Source: JAEUHQ01 sp964538915 (GTDB lineage: Bacteria; Planctomycetota; UBA1135; UBA2386). Taken from it: a stretch of 64,000 nt of DNA. Location of the stretch: contig CAZIFB010000014.1 of assembly GCA_964538915.1 (NCBI GenBank), positions 32,056 through 96,055 of the forward strand. Direction: 5' to 3'. The translations under genes and the position numbers were made by a program. The notes beneath the pieces are model-generated. The model saw only the letters and a list, made by a program, of their open reading frames with translations, had not been told where the DNA came from and searched no databases. This document shows positions 51,990-60,754 of the stretch, one piece after another (the first letter of the stretch is position 1; the number at the start of each line of letters is the position of its first letter).

Positions 51990-53399
51990 ATGCGCGCGGC
52001 GCTGTGCGTTCTCGCCCTCCCGATGTTCGCGGCTGCACAGTCCGAACCGGGCGGGGTGCCGAGGGTCGTCGCGACCGCCGCAACGCGCCTGCTCGACGAC
52101 GCGGACCCGCGTGTCCGTGGCGAAGCCGCGATCGTCGCCGCGCAGATGGGCGACGCGGCCAACCACGCCGTCGTCGTGGCGATCGCGAAGGACCGCGACC
52201 CGGCGGCGCGGCAGCGTGGCCTCGTCGCGCTCGGGCTGCAGGCGACGGCGGGCGTCACCACCGTGCTCGACGAACAGCTCGCGGACCTCTCCGCGCGAAG
52301 CGAGCCCGAGAGCATCGCCGCGGCATTCGCCCTCGGACTCCTGCCGCCGGATCATTCGCCGACGACCACGAGCCGGGTGCTGACCTCGTTCCTGCACGGC
52401 AACCTGCGCCGGCAGCGCGACGCACTGCTGGCGCTCCTGCTCGGCATGGCGAGTCAGCCGCAGATCCAGCAGACCGCTGCGCTGCGGCAACTGCTGAACG
52501 ACGACTCGCTGCGCGATCCTGTCGTGCGCGCGGAAGCGCTGAAGCTCCTGCTCCCCGTCGATCGCACGTTCGACGAGCCGAAGGCGCGGCGGATGCTCGA
52601 ACGCGGCTCCCGCGAAGAGCGTGTCACGTTGCTGACCTGGCTCTCCGACGACGGCGGCACACTCGCCGCGCCGCTCGCGGGCGCGCTGCAGCGCATCGCC
52701 GAGGAGAGCGAGCACGCCGACGAACGTGCACGCGCCCTCGCGGTCCTGACCCGCCTCCACCACCTGCCTGCGCTCGAGATCGCGGCCCGTGCACTGCGCA
52801 GCACCAACCCGGCCGAATGCCGCCAGGCGATGCGCGCCGTACTCACGATCGGCGGCGCCCCCATGCGCGGCGTGCTCGACCAGCGCGTCGTCGACGAGAC
52901 GGACGCGGTCCGCAAGGCCGCGATGCTCGAGAGCTTCGACGCGCCGCCGTCGGCGGCGCTGCTCGCGCAGGCCGGCCGACTCGCTGCGGACACCCGACAA
53001 CCCGAAGCGCTGCGCGTCGCCGCGACGCGCATGCTCGCGCGCGCCGAACCCGAACGCGCAAGGCCCCTGTTGCGGGACCTGTTCCGCGGCGCGCGACGCG
53101 ACGATTCCCTCGCCGGTCTCGCGACCGACATGCTCCGGGGCGGCGACGCGCCGCCGCTCGCGCGCCTGTTCGAGGGAACTCCGGACGCCCGCCTCGAGCC
53201 CGAGCGATGGTGCGCCCTGCTGGGCGCAGAACACCCGGTCGCGGTACGCGAGCTGTTGCAGCGCCTGTCCGATCCGAGCGGCGACGCTGCCGGCCGCGCC
53301 GCCGCGCTCGCGGCGTGGCGCCGCGCGCGGGTCCTGCACGTGCCCCGACCGATCGCCGGCCAGGCGCCCGCCGCCCTCGTCGCCCTTCTCGGAACCTGA
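51990..53399 (+). CDS. Exported HEAT-repeat protein
   Basis: 469 residues from ATG 51990: signal peptide (MRAALCVLALPMFAAAQ) then HEAT/armadillo-type helical pairs throughout (TRLLDDADPRVRGEAAIVAAQMGD; VVDETDAVRKAAMLESFD; RVAATRMLARAEPERARPLLRDLF). HEAT solenoids bind proteins; no enzyme motif. A longer start at GTG 51906 has its own TACTAT element (51882-51887) 18 bases before it and would add 28 residues before the signal, which is less likely. Divergent from larC; convergent with the Mla-operon lipoprotein. Partner unknown. Confidence 0.75.
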   Translation: MRAALCVLALPMFAAAQSEPGGVPRVVATAATRLLDDADPRVRGEAAIVAAQMGDAANHAVVVAIAKDRDPAARQRGLVALGLQATAGVTTVLDEQLADLSARSEPESIAAAFALGLLPPDHSPTTTSRVLTSFLHGNLRRQRDALLALLLGMASQPQIQQTAALRQLLNDDSLRDPVVRAEALKLLLPVDRTFDEPKARRMLERGSREERVTLLTWLSDDGGTLAAPLAGALQRIAEESEHADERARALAVLTRLHHLPALEIAARALRSTNPAECRQAMRAVLTIGGAPMRGVLDQRVVDETDAVRKAAMLESFDAPPSAALLAQAGRLAADTRQPEALRVAATRMLARAEPERARPLLRDLFRGARRDDSLAGLATDMLRGGDAPPLARLFEGTPDARLEPERWCALLGAEHPVAVRELLQRLSDPSGDAAGRAAALAAWRRARVLHVPRPIAGQAPAALVALLGT

Positions 53400-53408
53400 C
53401 AGCGGGCG

Positions 53409-53936
53409 TCAGCGCGTCTCGACCGGCGACACCTTCGACGCCACGTCCTCGGCCGCGCGCGCGACGGCGATCGCCATCGCTGCAGCCATCGACTCCGGCG
53501 CCCGATCCGCGGCGTCGACGATCTGGTCGACCACGCGCGAGGGACCGGTACCGCGGACGACGAGCCGAACGTGGACCCTTGGCGCGACCGCGACGTCCAG
53601 TTCGAAGCGTTCGATCTCGATCCGCAGGATCGCACCCGAGGACGAACCGCCGCCGCACGCACGCTCGACCGCCGCGGCGACGATGGACCGCGGATCGGCG
53701 AGCCAGGCGTTCTGCGCGTCGACCACGAGTTCGCGCGGCGCCGTGCGCACGAGGAACTCGCGCGCGACGTGCGCTGCGGCCTCGACCCGGACGTCGACGG
53801 GCAAGGCCGGGTCGCGCGTGGTCACCACGTCGGGCGTCGCGTCGAACCACCGCACGGGCGCCGCCGGAGGCGATGCACCGATGCACGCAGCGAACGCGAG
53901 CAACAGCACACACAGGGCGCCTCCAAGGGGATTCAT
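53409..53936 (-). CDS. ABC-transport auxiliary lipoprotein (PqiC-like) of the Mla operon
   Basis: 175 residues: lipoprotein signal (GALCVLLLAFAAC, lipidation near Cys18) then a small alpha/beta domain with RWFDATPDVVTTRDP and the central helix/strand ILRIEIERFELDVAVAPRVHVRLVV, typical of ABC_trans_aux/PqiC. It would sit on the outer-membrane side and receive or pass lipid in the MCE pathway. ATG overlaps the MlaD-like stop by 4 bases, so it is the last gene of a five-gene operon. Alternative: an unrelated lipoprotein of similar fold. Confidence 0.75.
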   Translation of the reverse strand: MNPLGGALCVLLLAFAACIGASPPAAPVRWFDATPDVVTTRDPALPVDVRVEAAAHVAREFLVRTAPRELVVDAQNAWLADPRSIVAAAVERACGGGSSSGAILRIEIERFELDVAVAPRVHVRLVVRGTGPSRVVDQIVDAADRAPESMAAAMAIAVARAAEDVASKVSPVETR

Positions 53937-54892
53937 CGATTGCCCTCCTGCAGCGGCGACGTCGCCGGTTGGCCGCGTCCGCGAAGGAGCGCGGCGGGAT
54001 CCCGCTCGAGCATCGACGCGAGTCGCTCGATCGACGCGAGGGCCGCACGGAGGTGGCCCAGCTCCGCGCGAACGTCCGTGCCGAGACCCGCGAGCGAGTC
54101 TGCCGAGCCGCGGAACGACTCGGTCGTCTTCGCCAACTGGGCCGACTCGACCTGGCCGCGCACGGTGTCCGCGAGATCGCGCAGCGAGCTCGCCGCCCCG
54201 CGCACCGAATCCAGCGTCGCGGTGGCACCCGCGACGGTGTGCGCGTCCCGCAGGCCGTCCAGTTCGCGTTCGAGCCCCGTGAGCACACCCTGCAGGCGGC
54301 GCACCAGCTCCGGAATGCGGGCACCGTCGAGATCGGCGCGCAGCAGTTCGATCAGCTCGCGCGCGGCGATGGCCATCGCGGGCAGTTCGTTCAGGAACTC
54401 GCGGCTCGCGTCCTCGAGGCTCTTCGCGGTGCTCGGCACCGTTCGCAGCGTGTTGGCACCGACCGGGAACGGCAGCTGTTGCGGGCCGCTCGGCGGATCG
54501 GGGAAGAAGTCGACCTGCACGAATGCCGTGCTCGTGACCCACGACATCACCACCTGCGCTCGCAGGTTCGCCGGCAGCGGACAGTCGTCGCCGAGTTCGC
54601 CGGCGTCGAGGCCGAGGTCGGTCAGGTAGTCGTCGTAGAGGTGCGCCTGCACCTTCAGGTGCTTCTTGTCGTCCGCGACGCGGATCCGCGCGACGACGCC
54701 GATCGTCACGCCGCGGAACTTCACGGGCGATCCTTCTTCGAGGCCGGTCAGCGCCTCGTCGAAGTAGGCGTACGCCGTGTGGAAGGCGCGCTTCAGCTCG
54801 CGCATGCCGATCCAGGTCATGCCGGCGATCGTCGCGCCGCAGCCGGCGACGACGAAGAGACCGAGCTTCCAGCGATTGGCCGGCGCCGTCAC
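53933..54892 (-). CDS. MlaD-like MCE domain protein
   Basis: 319 residues: one N-terminal transmembrane helix (KLGLFVVAGCGATIAGMTWIG), one MCE domain (AYFDEALTGLEEGSPVKFRGVTIGVVARI near 40-70) and a long helical, probably coiled-coil C-terminus (LRDLADTVRGQVESAQLAKTTESF). MCE proteins form periplasmic hexamers that carry lipids between membranes. Longer tail than E. coli MlaD (183 residues), closer to PqiB/YebT-like or plant TGD2 helical forms. GTG 54892 overlaps the MlaF-like stop (GTGA). Confidence 0.87.
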   Translation of the reverse strand: MTAPANRWKLGLFVVAGCGATIAGMTWIGMRELKRAFHTAYAYFDEALTGLEEGSPVKFRGVTIGVVARIRVADDKKHLKVQAHLYDDYLTDLGLDAGELGDDCPLPANLRAQVVMSWVTSTAFVQVDFFPDPPSGPQQLPFPVGANTLRTVPSTAKSLEDASREFLNELPAMAIAARELIELLRADLDGARIPELVRRLQGVLTGLERELDGLRDAHTVAGATATLDSVRGAASSLRDLADTVRGQVESAQLAKTTESFRGSADSLAGLGTDVRAELGHLRAALASIERLASMLERDPAALLRGRGQPATSPLQEGNR

Positions 54893-55629
54893 CGCGACCT
54901 CGCGAGCGGCTGCCGCCGGAAGAACGCACGGACTCGCGCATCCGTCGAGCGCTCGGCGAGGTCCTTCGGCGAGCCGCGTGCGATGATGCCGCGTGCGTCG
55001 CGGTCGAGCATGATGCACTGGTCCGCGATGCGCAGGATGCTCGGCAGCTCGTGGGTCACCAGCACGATGGTGACCATCAGACCCTTCGCCAGTGTCAGGA
55101 TCAACTCGTCGAGCTCGGCGGAGGTCACCGGATCGAGGCCGGCCGACGGCTCGTCGAAGAACAGGATCGGCGCGTCGAGCGCGAGAGCGCGCGCAATGCC
55201 GGCGCGCTTGCGCATGCCGCCCGAGACCTCGGACGGCAGGTAGTTCGCGAACTGCTCGAGCCCGACCAGCCGGAGGCGGCCCATGGCCACGGCGGTCGCC
55301 GCATCGGGCGGCAGATCGGTCCACTTCTGGAGGGGCAGCAGGACGTTCTGCAGCAGCGTCGACGAACCGAACAGTGCGGACGACTGGAAGAGCACGCCGA
55401 ACGACGGCGGCTCCATCGCGCGCGCCGGCGGACCGATGCCGGTGAAGTGCACCCGGCCGGCCAACGGTTCCTGCAGCCCGATCAGCGTGCGCAAGAGCGT
55501 CGACTTGCCGCAGCCCGAACCGCCGAGCACGGCGAACACTTCGCCGCGTTGTACGTCGAAGGAGATCTCCTCGAGCAGGGGCTCGCCGTAGCCGACCGAC
55601 ACGTCACGCACCTGGAGGACCTTGCCCAT
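54889..55629 (-). CDS. MlaF-like phospholipid ABC transporter ATPase
   Basis: 246 residues: Walker A GGSGCGKST near 36-44, Q-loop VLFQSSALFGSSTL, signature YLPSEVSGGMRKRAGIARAL (the SGGMRKR form is specific for Mla/Ttg2A ATPases), Walker B ILFFDEPSAGLDP. It powers lipid exchange with the MlaE permease. ATG 55629 lies 1 base after the stop of the STAS-MlaE gene; the stop overlaps mlaD. All catalytic motifs intact. Confidence 0.92.
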   Translation of the reverse strand: MGKVLQVRDVSVGYGEPLLEEISFDVQRGEVFAVLGGSGCGKSTLLRTLIGLQEPLAGRVHFTGIGPPARAMEPPSFGVLFQSSALFGSSTLLQNVLLPLQKWTDLPPDAATAVAMGRLRLVGLEQFANYLPSEVSGGMRKRAGIARALALDAPILFFDEPSAGLDPVTSAELDELILTLAKGLMVTIVLVTHELPSILRIADQCIMLDRDARGIIARGSPKDLAERSTDARVRAFFRRQPLARSR

Positions 55630-55630
55630 G

Positions 55631-56758
55631 TCACCAGTCGAGCAGCGAGAAGATCCACGTGAACACCGCGTCGAGTCCGACGAGCGCGAACAGCACGACC
55701 ACGACGGCCGAAGTCGTCGAACGGCCCACACCGGCCGCTCCGCCGCGGGTCGCGAGGCCGCGCTGGCAGGCGATCAGACCGATCGCGACGGCGAATGCGA
55801 AACTCTTGAGGAGGCCCGTGCCGACGTCGTCGAGGTGCACGGCGCGCTCCAGGGACTGCAGGTAGACGACGGTCGGCTGGTCGAGGTAGGTCATCGCGAT
55901 CGCGAGGCCACCGAGCGAGCCGACCAGGTCCCCCACGACGGTGAGGACGGGCAGCACGACGAGCAGGGCGAGCACGCGCGGGAACACGAGGAAGCGCTGC
56001 GGGTCCTGGCCGAGCGTGCGCAGACCGTCGATCTCCTCGTTCACGGTCATGGTGCCGAGTTCGGCGGCGTACGCGGCGCCCGAACGCCCCGTGACGAGGA
56101 TCGCCGTCATCAGCGGTCCGAGTTCGCGGACGATGGACAAGCCGACGAGGTTCGCGAGGAACTGGTCGCCGCCGAAGCGGTGGAGCTGGATCGCACCCTG
56201 GAGGCCGAGGATCGCGCCGACGAGGAAGTTGATGAGTACGACGATCGGCAGCCCGTCGGCACCCGCACGTTCGATCAGCGAACCCAGTTCGCCGAAGTGC
56301 ACGGTTCGTGGCCGGCGGATCGCGAGGACCACGCCGGTCACGAGGTCACCGACGAACGCGAGGATCGCCTTCGTCGTGCCGACCGCCTCGTGCACGAACG
56401 AACCGATCTCCTCCAACATCCCGGGCTGCACCGGAGAACCCTTCTCGCAGCGTCCGCCGCGGCGACAGTCGTAGAGATCGAGGAGGCGCACCACCTCGGG
56501 GCCGGCGCCGACGAACTGGATCGTGCCGCCGCGGTCGTTCACTTCGCTCGCGATCGCCGCGAGCAGCGCCGCGGCGCCGCCGTCGAGGCGATCCACCGCC
56601 GCGAGATCGACGTCGACCTCGGTCGCCGCCCGCAGCGCCCCGCGCAACGCACGCCACAGCTCCGCGCCGTCGTCGAGTACGACGCTGCCGGCGAGGCGGA
56701 CCTGCAGGGGGCCGCTCGCCGATGAATCCGACGACAGCGTGAAGGACGGTGCAGCCAT
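55631..56758 (-). CDS. STAS-MlaE fusion permease
   Basis: 375 residues: residues about 10-95 are a STAS domain (LQVRLAGSVVLDDGAELWRAL; VDVDLAAVDRLDGGAAALL; GGTIQFVGAGPEVVRLL), fused to an MlaE permease from about 125 with its hallmark LIERAGADGLPIVVLINFLVGAILG, and LAELGTMTVNEEIDGLRTLGQDP. In E. coli the STAS partner is the separate protein MlaB, which controls the ATPase; here it is the same polypeptide. The GTPLDG-type loop is LDGGA. 19 bases after the CBS gene and 1 base before mlaF. Confidence 0.87.
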   Translation of the reverse strand: MAAPSFTLSSDSSASGPLQVRLAGSVVLDDGAELWRALRGALRAATEVDVDLAAVDRLDGGAAALLAAIASEVNDRGGTIQFVGAGPEVVRLLDLYDCRRGGRCEKGSPVQPGMLEEIGSFVHEAVGTTKAILAFVGDLVTGVVLAIRRPRTVHFGELGSLIERAGADGLPIVVLINFLVGAILGLQGAIQLHRFGGDQFLANLVGLSIVRELGPLMTAILVTGRSGAAYAAELGTMTVNEEIDGLRTLGQDPQRFLVFPRVLALLVVLPVLTVVGDLVGSLGGLAIAMTYLDQPTVVYLQSLERAVHLDDVGTGLLKSFAFAVAIGLIACQRGLATRGGAAGVGRSTTSAVVVVLFALVGLDAVFTWIFSLLDW

Positions 56759-56777
56759 CGGGCGGCCGCGGAGCCGG

Positions 56778-57371
56778 TCAGGCCTTGCGACCCTTGCCCT
56801 TCGGCTTCTCCTTCGCAGCGGCGGGCGCCGCCGGTTTGGGCAACGCCGCCGGAACGTTCGCGACGCTGTCGGCCGCCGCGGCCTTCGCTGCCGGAGACCG
56901 CTTGCCCGCCGACTCGGCCGCGGGCGCCGCATTGCGAGGGGCCCCGATGCGCGCGAGGGTCTTCACGACGGCGCCCGTGTCGATCGCCGCCGGCCGCGAC
57001 GCGACCGCACGGACGAGGTCGTTCGTCGACAGCATGCCGACCGGTGCTCCTCTGCCGTCGACCACGGGCAGGCGGTGGACCTGGTGCTCCTGCATCGTCG
57101 CCATCGCCATCGCCGCGGCATCGTCGGGTCGGCACGTGCGGACGCTGCGCGCCATCGACGCGTCGACGGGGATGTCACCGAGAGCGCGTCCCTGCGTGTA
57201 GGCCGCCATGCAGACGTCGCGGTCCGTCACGACTCCGACGAGCAACCCCTTGTCGTCGACGACCGGAACCGCGCCGCAGTCGTGATCCCACAAGACACGG
57301 GCGACCGCGTCCAGGCGGTCCCCCATGCGGACCACACGCGGCTCCCGGCTCATCAGTTCGTTGACGTTCAT
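56778..57371 (-). CDS. CBS-pair protein with Ala/Lys/Pro tail, first gene of the Mla operon
   Basis: 197 residues: two CBS motifs (ELMSREPRVVRMGDRLDAVARVL; VDASMARSVRTCRPDDAAA), a stand-alone Bateman module that binds adenosine nucleotides (GAVPVVDDKGLLVGVVTDRDV near 33-53). From about residue 130 a 65-residue tail of Ala, Pro and Lys (ending KEKPKGKGRKA) resembles histone-H1-like or membrane-binding tails. Its place just before STAS-MlaE suggests energy-dependent control of lipid transport; this is inference. Divergent from the MFS gene. Confidence 0.8.
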   Translation of the reverse strand: MNVNELMSREPRVVRMGDRLDAVARVLWDHDCGAVPVVDDKGLLVGVVTDRDVCMAAYTQGRALGDIPVDASMARSVRTCRPDDAAAMAMATMQEHQVHRLPVVDGRGAPVGMLSTNDLVRAVASRPAAIDTGAVVKTLARIGAPRNAAPAAESAGKRSPAAKAAAADSVANVPAALPKPAAPAAAKEKPKGKGRKA

Positions 57372-57439
57372 GCGGCCGATCCTCGCGACCGGCGCCGATC
57401 GGCGCGAGCAATTTCCGCGGCGATCGCCACACTCTCGCC

Positions 57440-58753
57440 GTGCCCGCCGAGACGCCGCCCATCGCCGCGATCGACCGACCCGGCAAGAGCCTGCGCACCG
57501 CGTCGTGGGTCGTCTACGACCTCGCGAACACCGTCTACGCCGCCGTCGTCACGTACGTCTTCACGCCGCACGTCACCGCCGTTCTCGGCGACCGGAGCGC
57601 GCCGGTCGGCGTCGTCCAGTCGGTGTCGATGATCCTCGCCGCGGTCCTGGTGCCGGCGCTGGGAGCGCTCGCCGACCAGACCGCACGAGCACGGAGCTAC
57701 CTCGCGGTCTCGACGCTCCTCTGCATCGCCGCACTCGCGAGCCTCGGTCTCGCTCCGGCCGGGGAGGCGGGGGCGCCGGTGCTGCTCGCGGGGTTCTTCG
57801 TCGCGAACGTCACCTACAACCTCGGCCTGCTCTTCTACAACATGCTGCTGCCGTCGGTCGCGCACGACGCCGAGGCCGGGAAGGTGAGCGGACTCGGTGT
57901 CGGCACGGGCTACGTCGGCACGATCGTCGTCCTGGTCGCGCTCGTGCTCCCGGGGTATTCCGCACAGGCGACGTTCCTGGCCGCAGCCGCGCTGTTCCTC
58001 GTCACGGCGGCGCCGTGCATGGTGCTGGTGCGCGACGTGCGCCAGCCGGCGGCCGGATCGCACACGGGCGCCGTCCGCGCCGCGGTCCGCGAACTGTCGG
58101 CGACCCTGCGGGACCTGCCGCGCCACCCGCCGCTCCTGTGGTTCCTCCTCGGCAACTTCTGCCTCGTCGACGTGCTCAACACGGCGATCCTCTTCTTCGC
58201 GAGCTTCACGAAGGCCCTGTTCGCGAACGCACTCGGGGACGGCACGCTGAGCCTCGCCGGCAAGACGTTCGCGGGCGACGCCGGCGCAACGGACCTCGTC
58301 GTCATCGTCGGCCTCGTGCTGAACGGCCTCGCGCTGCCGTTCGGCATCGTCGCGGGGCGATGGACGGATCGTGCGCCATTGACGGTGATGAAGGCCGCGG
58401 CATTCGCCCTGCTCGTCGCACTCGGCGGCGGCGCGGCCTTCGGCGGCACATCCCTGCTCGGCTACGTCGCGACCCTCGCGGTGGCCGGATCGTTCGGACT
58501 CGCGGCGGTGTGGACAGCGGGTCGCAAGGTCGTGCTCGCACTGGCGCCGCGCGAACGCTTCGGTCAGTACTTCGGGCTCTACGGCATCACGCTGAAGCTC
58601 TCCGTCGTCGGCGGCGCGATCTACGGCGTCGTCGCCGACGGCTACGGCCACCGCGCCGCGATGGTCGTGCAGGCGGTTCCGTTGTTGATCGGACTCGCCT
58701 GCCTCGCGATGGTGCGCCTGCCCGCCACCCGCCCCACCTCATCGCACGCATGA
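57440..58753 (+). CDS. UMF1-type major facilitator superfamily protein
   Basis: 437 residues, 12 hydrophobic helices; start SLRTASWVVYDLANTVYAAVVTYVF and the YNMLLPSVAHDAEAGKVSGLGVGTGYVGT segment match the UMF1/Atg22-like efflux group (amino-acid or metabolite export; substrate not known here). GTG start 57440; a CACACT element ending 7 bases before it fits leaderless transcription weakly. The stop overlaps the acyltransferase ATG by 4 bases. Confidence 0.85.
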   Translation: MPAETPPIAAIDRPGKSLRTASWVVYDLANTVYAAVVTYVFTPHVTAVLGDRSAPVGVVQSVSMILAAVLVPALGALADQTARARSYLAVSTLLCIAALASLGLAPAGEAGAPVLLAGFFVANVTYNLGLLFYNMLLPSVAHDAEAGKVSGLGVGTGYVGTIVVLVALVLPGYSAQATFLAAAALFLVTAAPCMVLVRDVRQPAAGSHTGAVRAAVRELSATLRDLPRHPPLLWFLLGNFCLVDVLNTAILFFASFTKALFANALGDGTLSLAGKTFAGDAGATDLVVIVGLVLNGLALPFGIVAGRWTDRAPLTVMKAAAFALLVALGGGAAFGGTSLLGYVATLAVAGSFGLAAVWTAGRKVVLALAPRERFGQYFGLYGITLKLSVVGGAIYGVVADGYGHRAAMVVQAVPLLIGLACLAMVRLPATRPTSSHA

Positions 58754-59754
58754 GCGAAGACGATCCCGACCCGGCTCCTCCGCCGCGCGAAGCGCTGTGG
58801 CAGCGGCTCGTCGTCGGCGTGTTCGCCGCGGTGATCCACGCCGTCGGCGCGCTGCCCGCATGGCTCGCGTACTCGCTCGGCGACCTGTGCGCAGTGCCGT
58901 GGTTCCTGTGGTGGTGCGTGCACGATCGCCGCGGGCGCCGCAGCAGCGGCTACTGGCGCAACTGCCGCATCGGCTTCCGCACCGGCTCCCCGCTCGGCGC
59001 CGTGCGGCCGCGGCGCCACCTCTGGCGCTGGTCGCGGCACATCGCGTGGATCGCGATCGACTTCTGCCGCATGCGTCGCATCACGGCGGCGAACCTGCGC
59101 GACCACTGTGATCTCGCGGAGTACCCGCGCCTCGCCGGACTGTTCGCCGAAGGCAAGGGACTGATCTTCGCCACCGGTCACATGGGCGTCTGGGATGTCT
59201 CCGGCTACGCCGCCGGCATCCTCGGACTGCCGATCACTTCGGTGTTCCGACCGAGCCCGCTGCCCGCGCTGAACCGGCTCATCGCGCGACTGCGCACCGG
59301 CACCGGGCAGACCGTCGTCGCGCGGAAGAACGTGATGTGGACGCTGAAGAAGGTACTCGCCGACAAGGGCGTGATCGGCCTCCTCAGCGACGGCGGCGGC
59401 AAACACAGTTCGGTCGTGGCGCCGTTCCTCGGCACTCCCGCCCGCACCGTCGCGACGCCGGCATTGCTGCACCTTCTCACCGGCGCGCCGATCGCCGTCG
59501 TCGCCGTGCTGCGCACGGGCCGCATGCAGTACCGCCTGCGCGTCTTCGACGTGATCCGGCACGAACCCGGCCCCGACCGCGACGCCGACCTGGTCGCGAT
59601 CACGGCGCGCATCAACCGCGGCCTCGGACAAGCGGTGGTCGAGGCGCCGGAGCAGTGGTTCTGGCAGAGCCGACGCTTCCGCCATCGCCCTCCGGGGGAA
59701 GAGGCGGGCCCCGACGGCCTGCCGCCGCTGGTGCCGGCGCCGGCGTCTTCATGA
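58750..59754 (+). CDS. LpxL/HtrB-type lipid A acyltransferase-like protein
   Basis: 334 residues: hydrophobic N-terminal anchor (VVGVFAAVIHAVGALPAWLAY) then the LPLAT core with the HX4D motif GHMGVWD (His144, Asp149) and a late segment SDGGGKHSSVVAPFLGTPARTVATPALLHLLTGAP, as in LpxL/LpxM. It is predicted to add secondary acyl chains to a lipid A precursor; together with lpxB it supports LPS. LPLAT function in phospholipid turnover is the alternative. ATG overlaps the MFS stop. 73 bases separate it from pstS. Confidence 0.82.
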   Translation: MSEDDPDPAPPPREALWQRLVVGVFAAVIHAVGALPAWLAYSLGDLCAVPWFLWWCVHDRRGRRSSGYWRNCRIGFRTGSPLGAVRPRRHLWRWSRHIAWIAIDFCRMRRITAANLRDHCDLAEYPRLAGLFAEGKGLIFATGHMGVWDVSGYAAGILGLPITSVFRPSPLPALNRLIARLRTGTGQTVVARKNVMWTLKKVLADKGVIGLLSDGGGKHSSVVAPFLGTPARTVATPALLHLLTGAPIAVVAVLRTGRMQYRLRVFDVIRHEPGPDRDADLVAITARINRGLGQAVVEAPEQWFWQSRRFRHRPPGEEAGPDGLPPLVPAPASS

Positions 59755-59780
59755 TTCCTTGATTGCGCTCTGCCGCCACC

Positions 59781-59819
59781 TTCACCGATCCTGCACAGAG
59801 TCCCCGCCCCACCTTCACG
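59781..59819 (+). promoter_or_regulatory. Possible Pho box before pstS: 11-base-spaced TTCACC-like repeats
   Basis: Four positions 11 bases apart: TTCACC (59781), TGCACA (59792), CCGCCC (59803, poor), TTCACG (59814). The 11-base direct-repeat spacing is that of PhoB/PhoP boxes (compare GTTCACC of Streptomyces). The larger CCACCTTCAC is duplicated at 59776-59785 and 59809-59818. The last copy abuts the ribosome-binding region, which is unusual. Inference. Confidence 0.35.
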
Positions 59820-59827
59820 AAGGATCC

Positions 59828-60691
59828 ATGCGGCACGCGCTCCCTGTCCTGCTCGTCCTCACGCTGACCGCCTGCTGGCGGAGCGGCGGCAAGCACGTCG
59901 AGCTCGACAACCTCGGCTCCGACACGATGCTCGAGGTCGCGGGCGCGTGGGCGGAAGCGTTCGACAAGGAGCAGGACCACATCGCTCTCACCGTCTCGGG
60001 CGGTGGTTCCGGCACCGGGATCGCTGCGCTCATCGCCGGTGACGTCGACATCGCGAACAGCTCGCGCAAACTGAAGGCGAAGGAACTCGATCGCGCGAAG
60101 AAGCACGGCCAGAACCCGGTCGAGCACCACGTCGGCTACGACGGCATCGCGATCTACGTGCACAAGAACAACCCGATCGAATCGCTGACCCTGGATCAGC
60201 TGAAGCAGATGTTCGGCGACGGCGGGCAGGTCGTGCGGTGGTCGCAGCTGGGAGTCGATCTCCACGACCCGTCGCTCGATCCCATCGTGCTCGCGAGCCG
60301 CCAGAACAACAGCGGCACCTACGAGTACTTCCGCGAAGCGGTGCTCGGCGGCAGCAAGGGCCGCTTCAAGCCGGAGTGCGTCAACTTGAACGGCAGCAAG
60401 GACGTCGTCGAGTTCTGCGCGATGACGCGCAGCGCCATCGGGTACAGCGGCCTCGCCTACGCGACGGCGCAGGTGCGGATGGTCCCGGTACTCAAGAAGG
60501 CCGGCGGAGCGCCCGTGATCCCGTCGAACTCCACCGTGCTGGACGGCACGTATCCGATCGCACGCCCTCTGTACATGTACACGAACGGCGAGCCGGTCGG
60601 TCCGGTCAAGGAATACATGGACTGGATCAAGAGCGATGCGGGCCAACGCGTGCTGCAGGCGCACGGCTACCCGCCGCTTCGACCACTCTGA
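59828..60691 (+). CDS. pstS: Phosphate-binding protein PstS (lipoprotein)
   Basis: 287 residues: lipoprotein signal with lipobox (VLLVLTLTAC, Cys17) and the PstS/PBP-like-2 fold. Phosphate-site positions GSDTML near 32, SGGGSGTGIAAL near 58-69, and RQNNSGTYEYF near 158-168 are in place. A high-affinity phosphate ABC-importer binding protein. ATG 59828 chosen over the in-frame TTG 59759 because it starts the signal peptide; an AGGA ribosome-binding site lies 4 bases upstream. First gene of the pst operon; a possible Pho box and a hairpin flank it. Confidence 0.92.
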   Translation: MRHALPVLLVLTLTACWRSGGKHVELDNLGSDTMLEVAGAWAEAFDKEQDHIALTVSGGGSGTGIAALIAGDVDIANSSRKLKAKELDRAKKHGQNPVEHHVGYDGIAIYVHKNNPIESLTLDQLKQMFGDGGQVVRWSQLGVDLHDPSLDPIVLASRQNNSGTYEYFREAVLGGSKGRFKPECVNLNGSKDVVEFCAMTRSAIGYSGLAYATAQVRMVPVLKKAGGAPVIPSNSTVLDGTYPIARPLYMYTNGEPVGPVKEYMDWIKSDAGQRVLQAHGYPPLRPL

Positions 60692-60731
60692 ACCCCTCCC
60701 CGAAGAACCCGTGCCGTCGCGTCGCGATGGA

Positions 60732-60750
60732 CCGGCGGCGGCGCCGCCGG
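60732..60750 (+). other. Hairpin between pstS and the phoU fusion
   Basis: CCGGCGGC-GGC-GCCGCCGG, an 8-bp perfect GC stem with a 3-base loop, 41 bases after the pstS stop and 4 bases before the first ATG of the phoU gene. No U-run, so not a classical terminator. Could lower translation of phoU or protect the 3' end of pstS mRNA, a common way to give PstS excess; inference. Confidence 0.4.
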
Positions 60751-60754
60751 TCGA

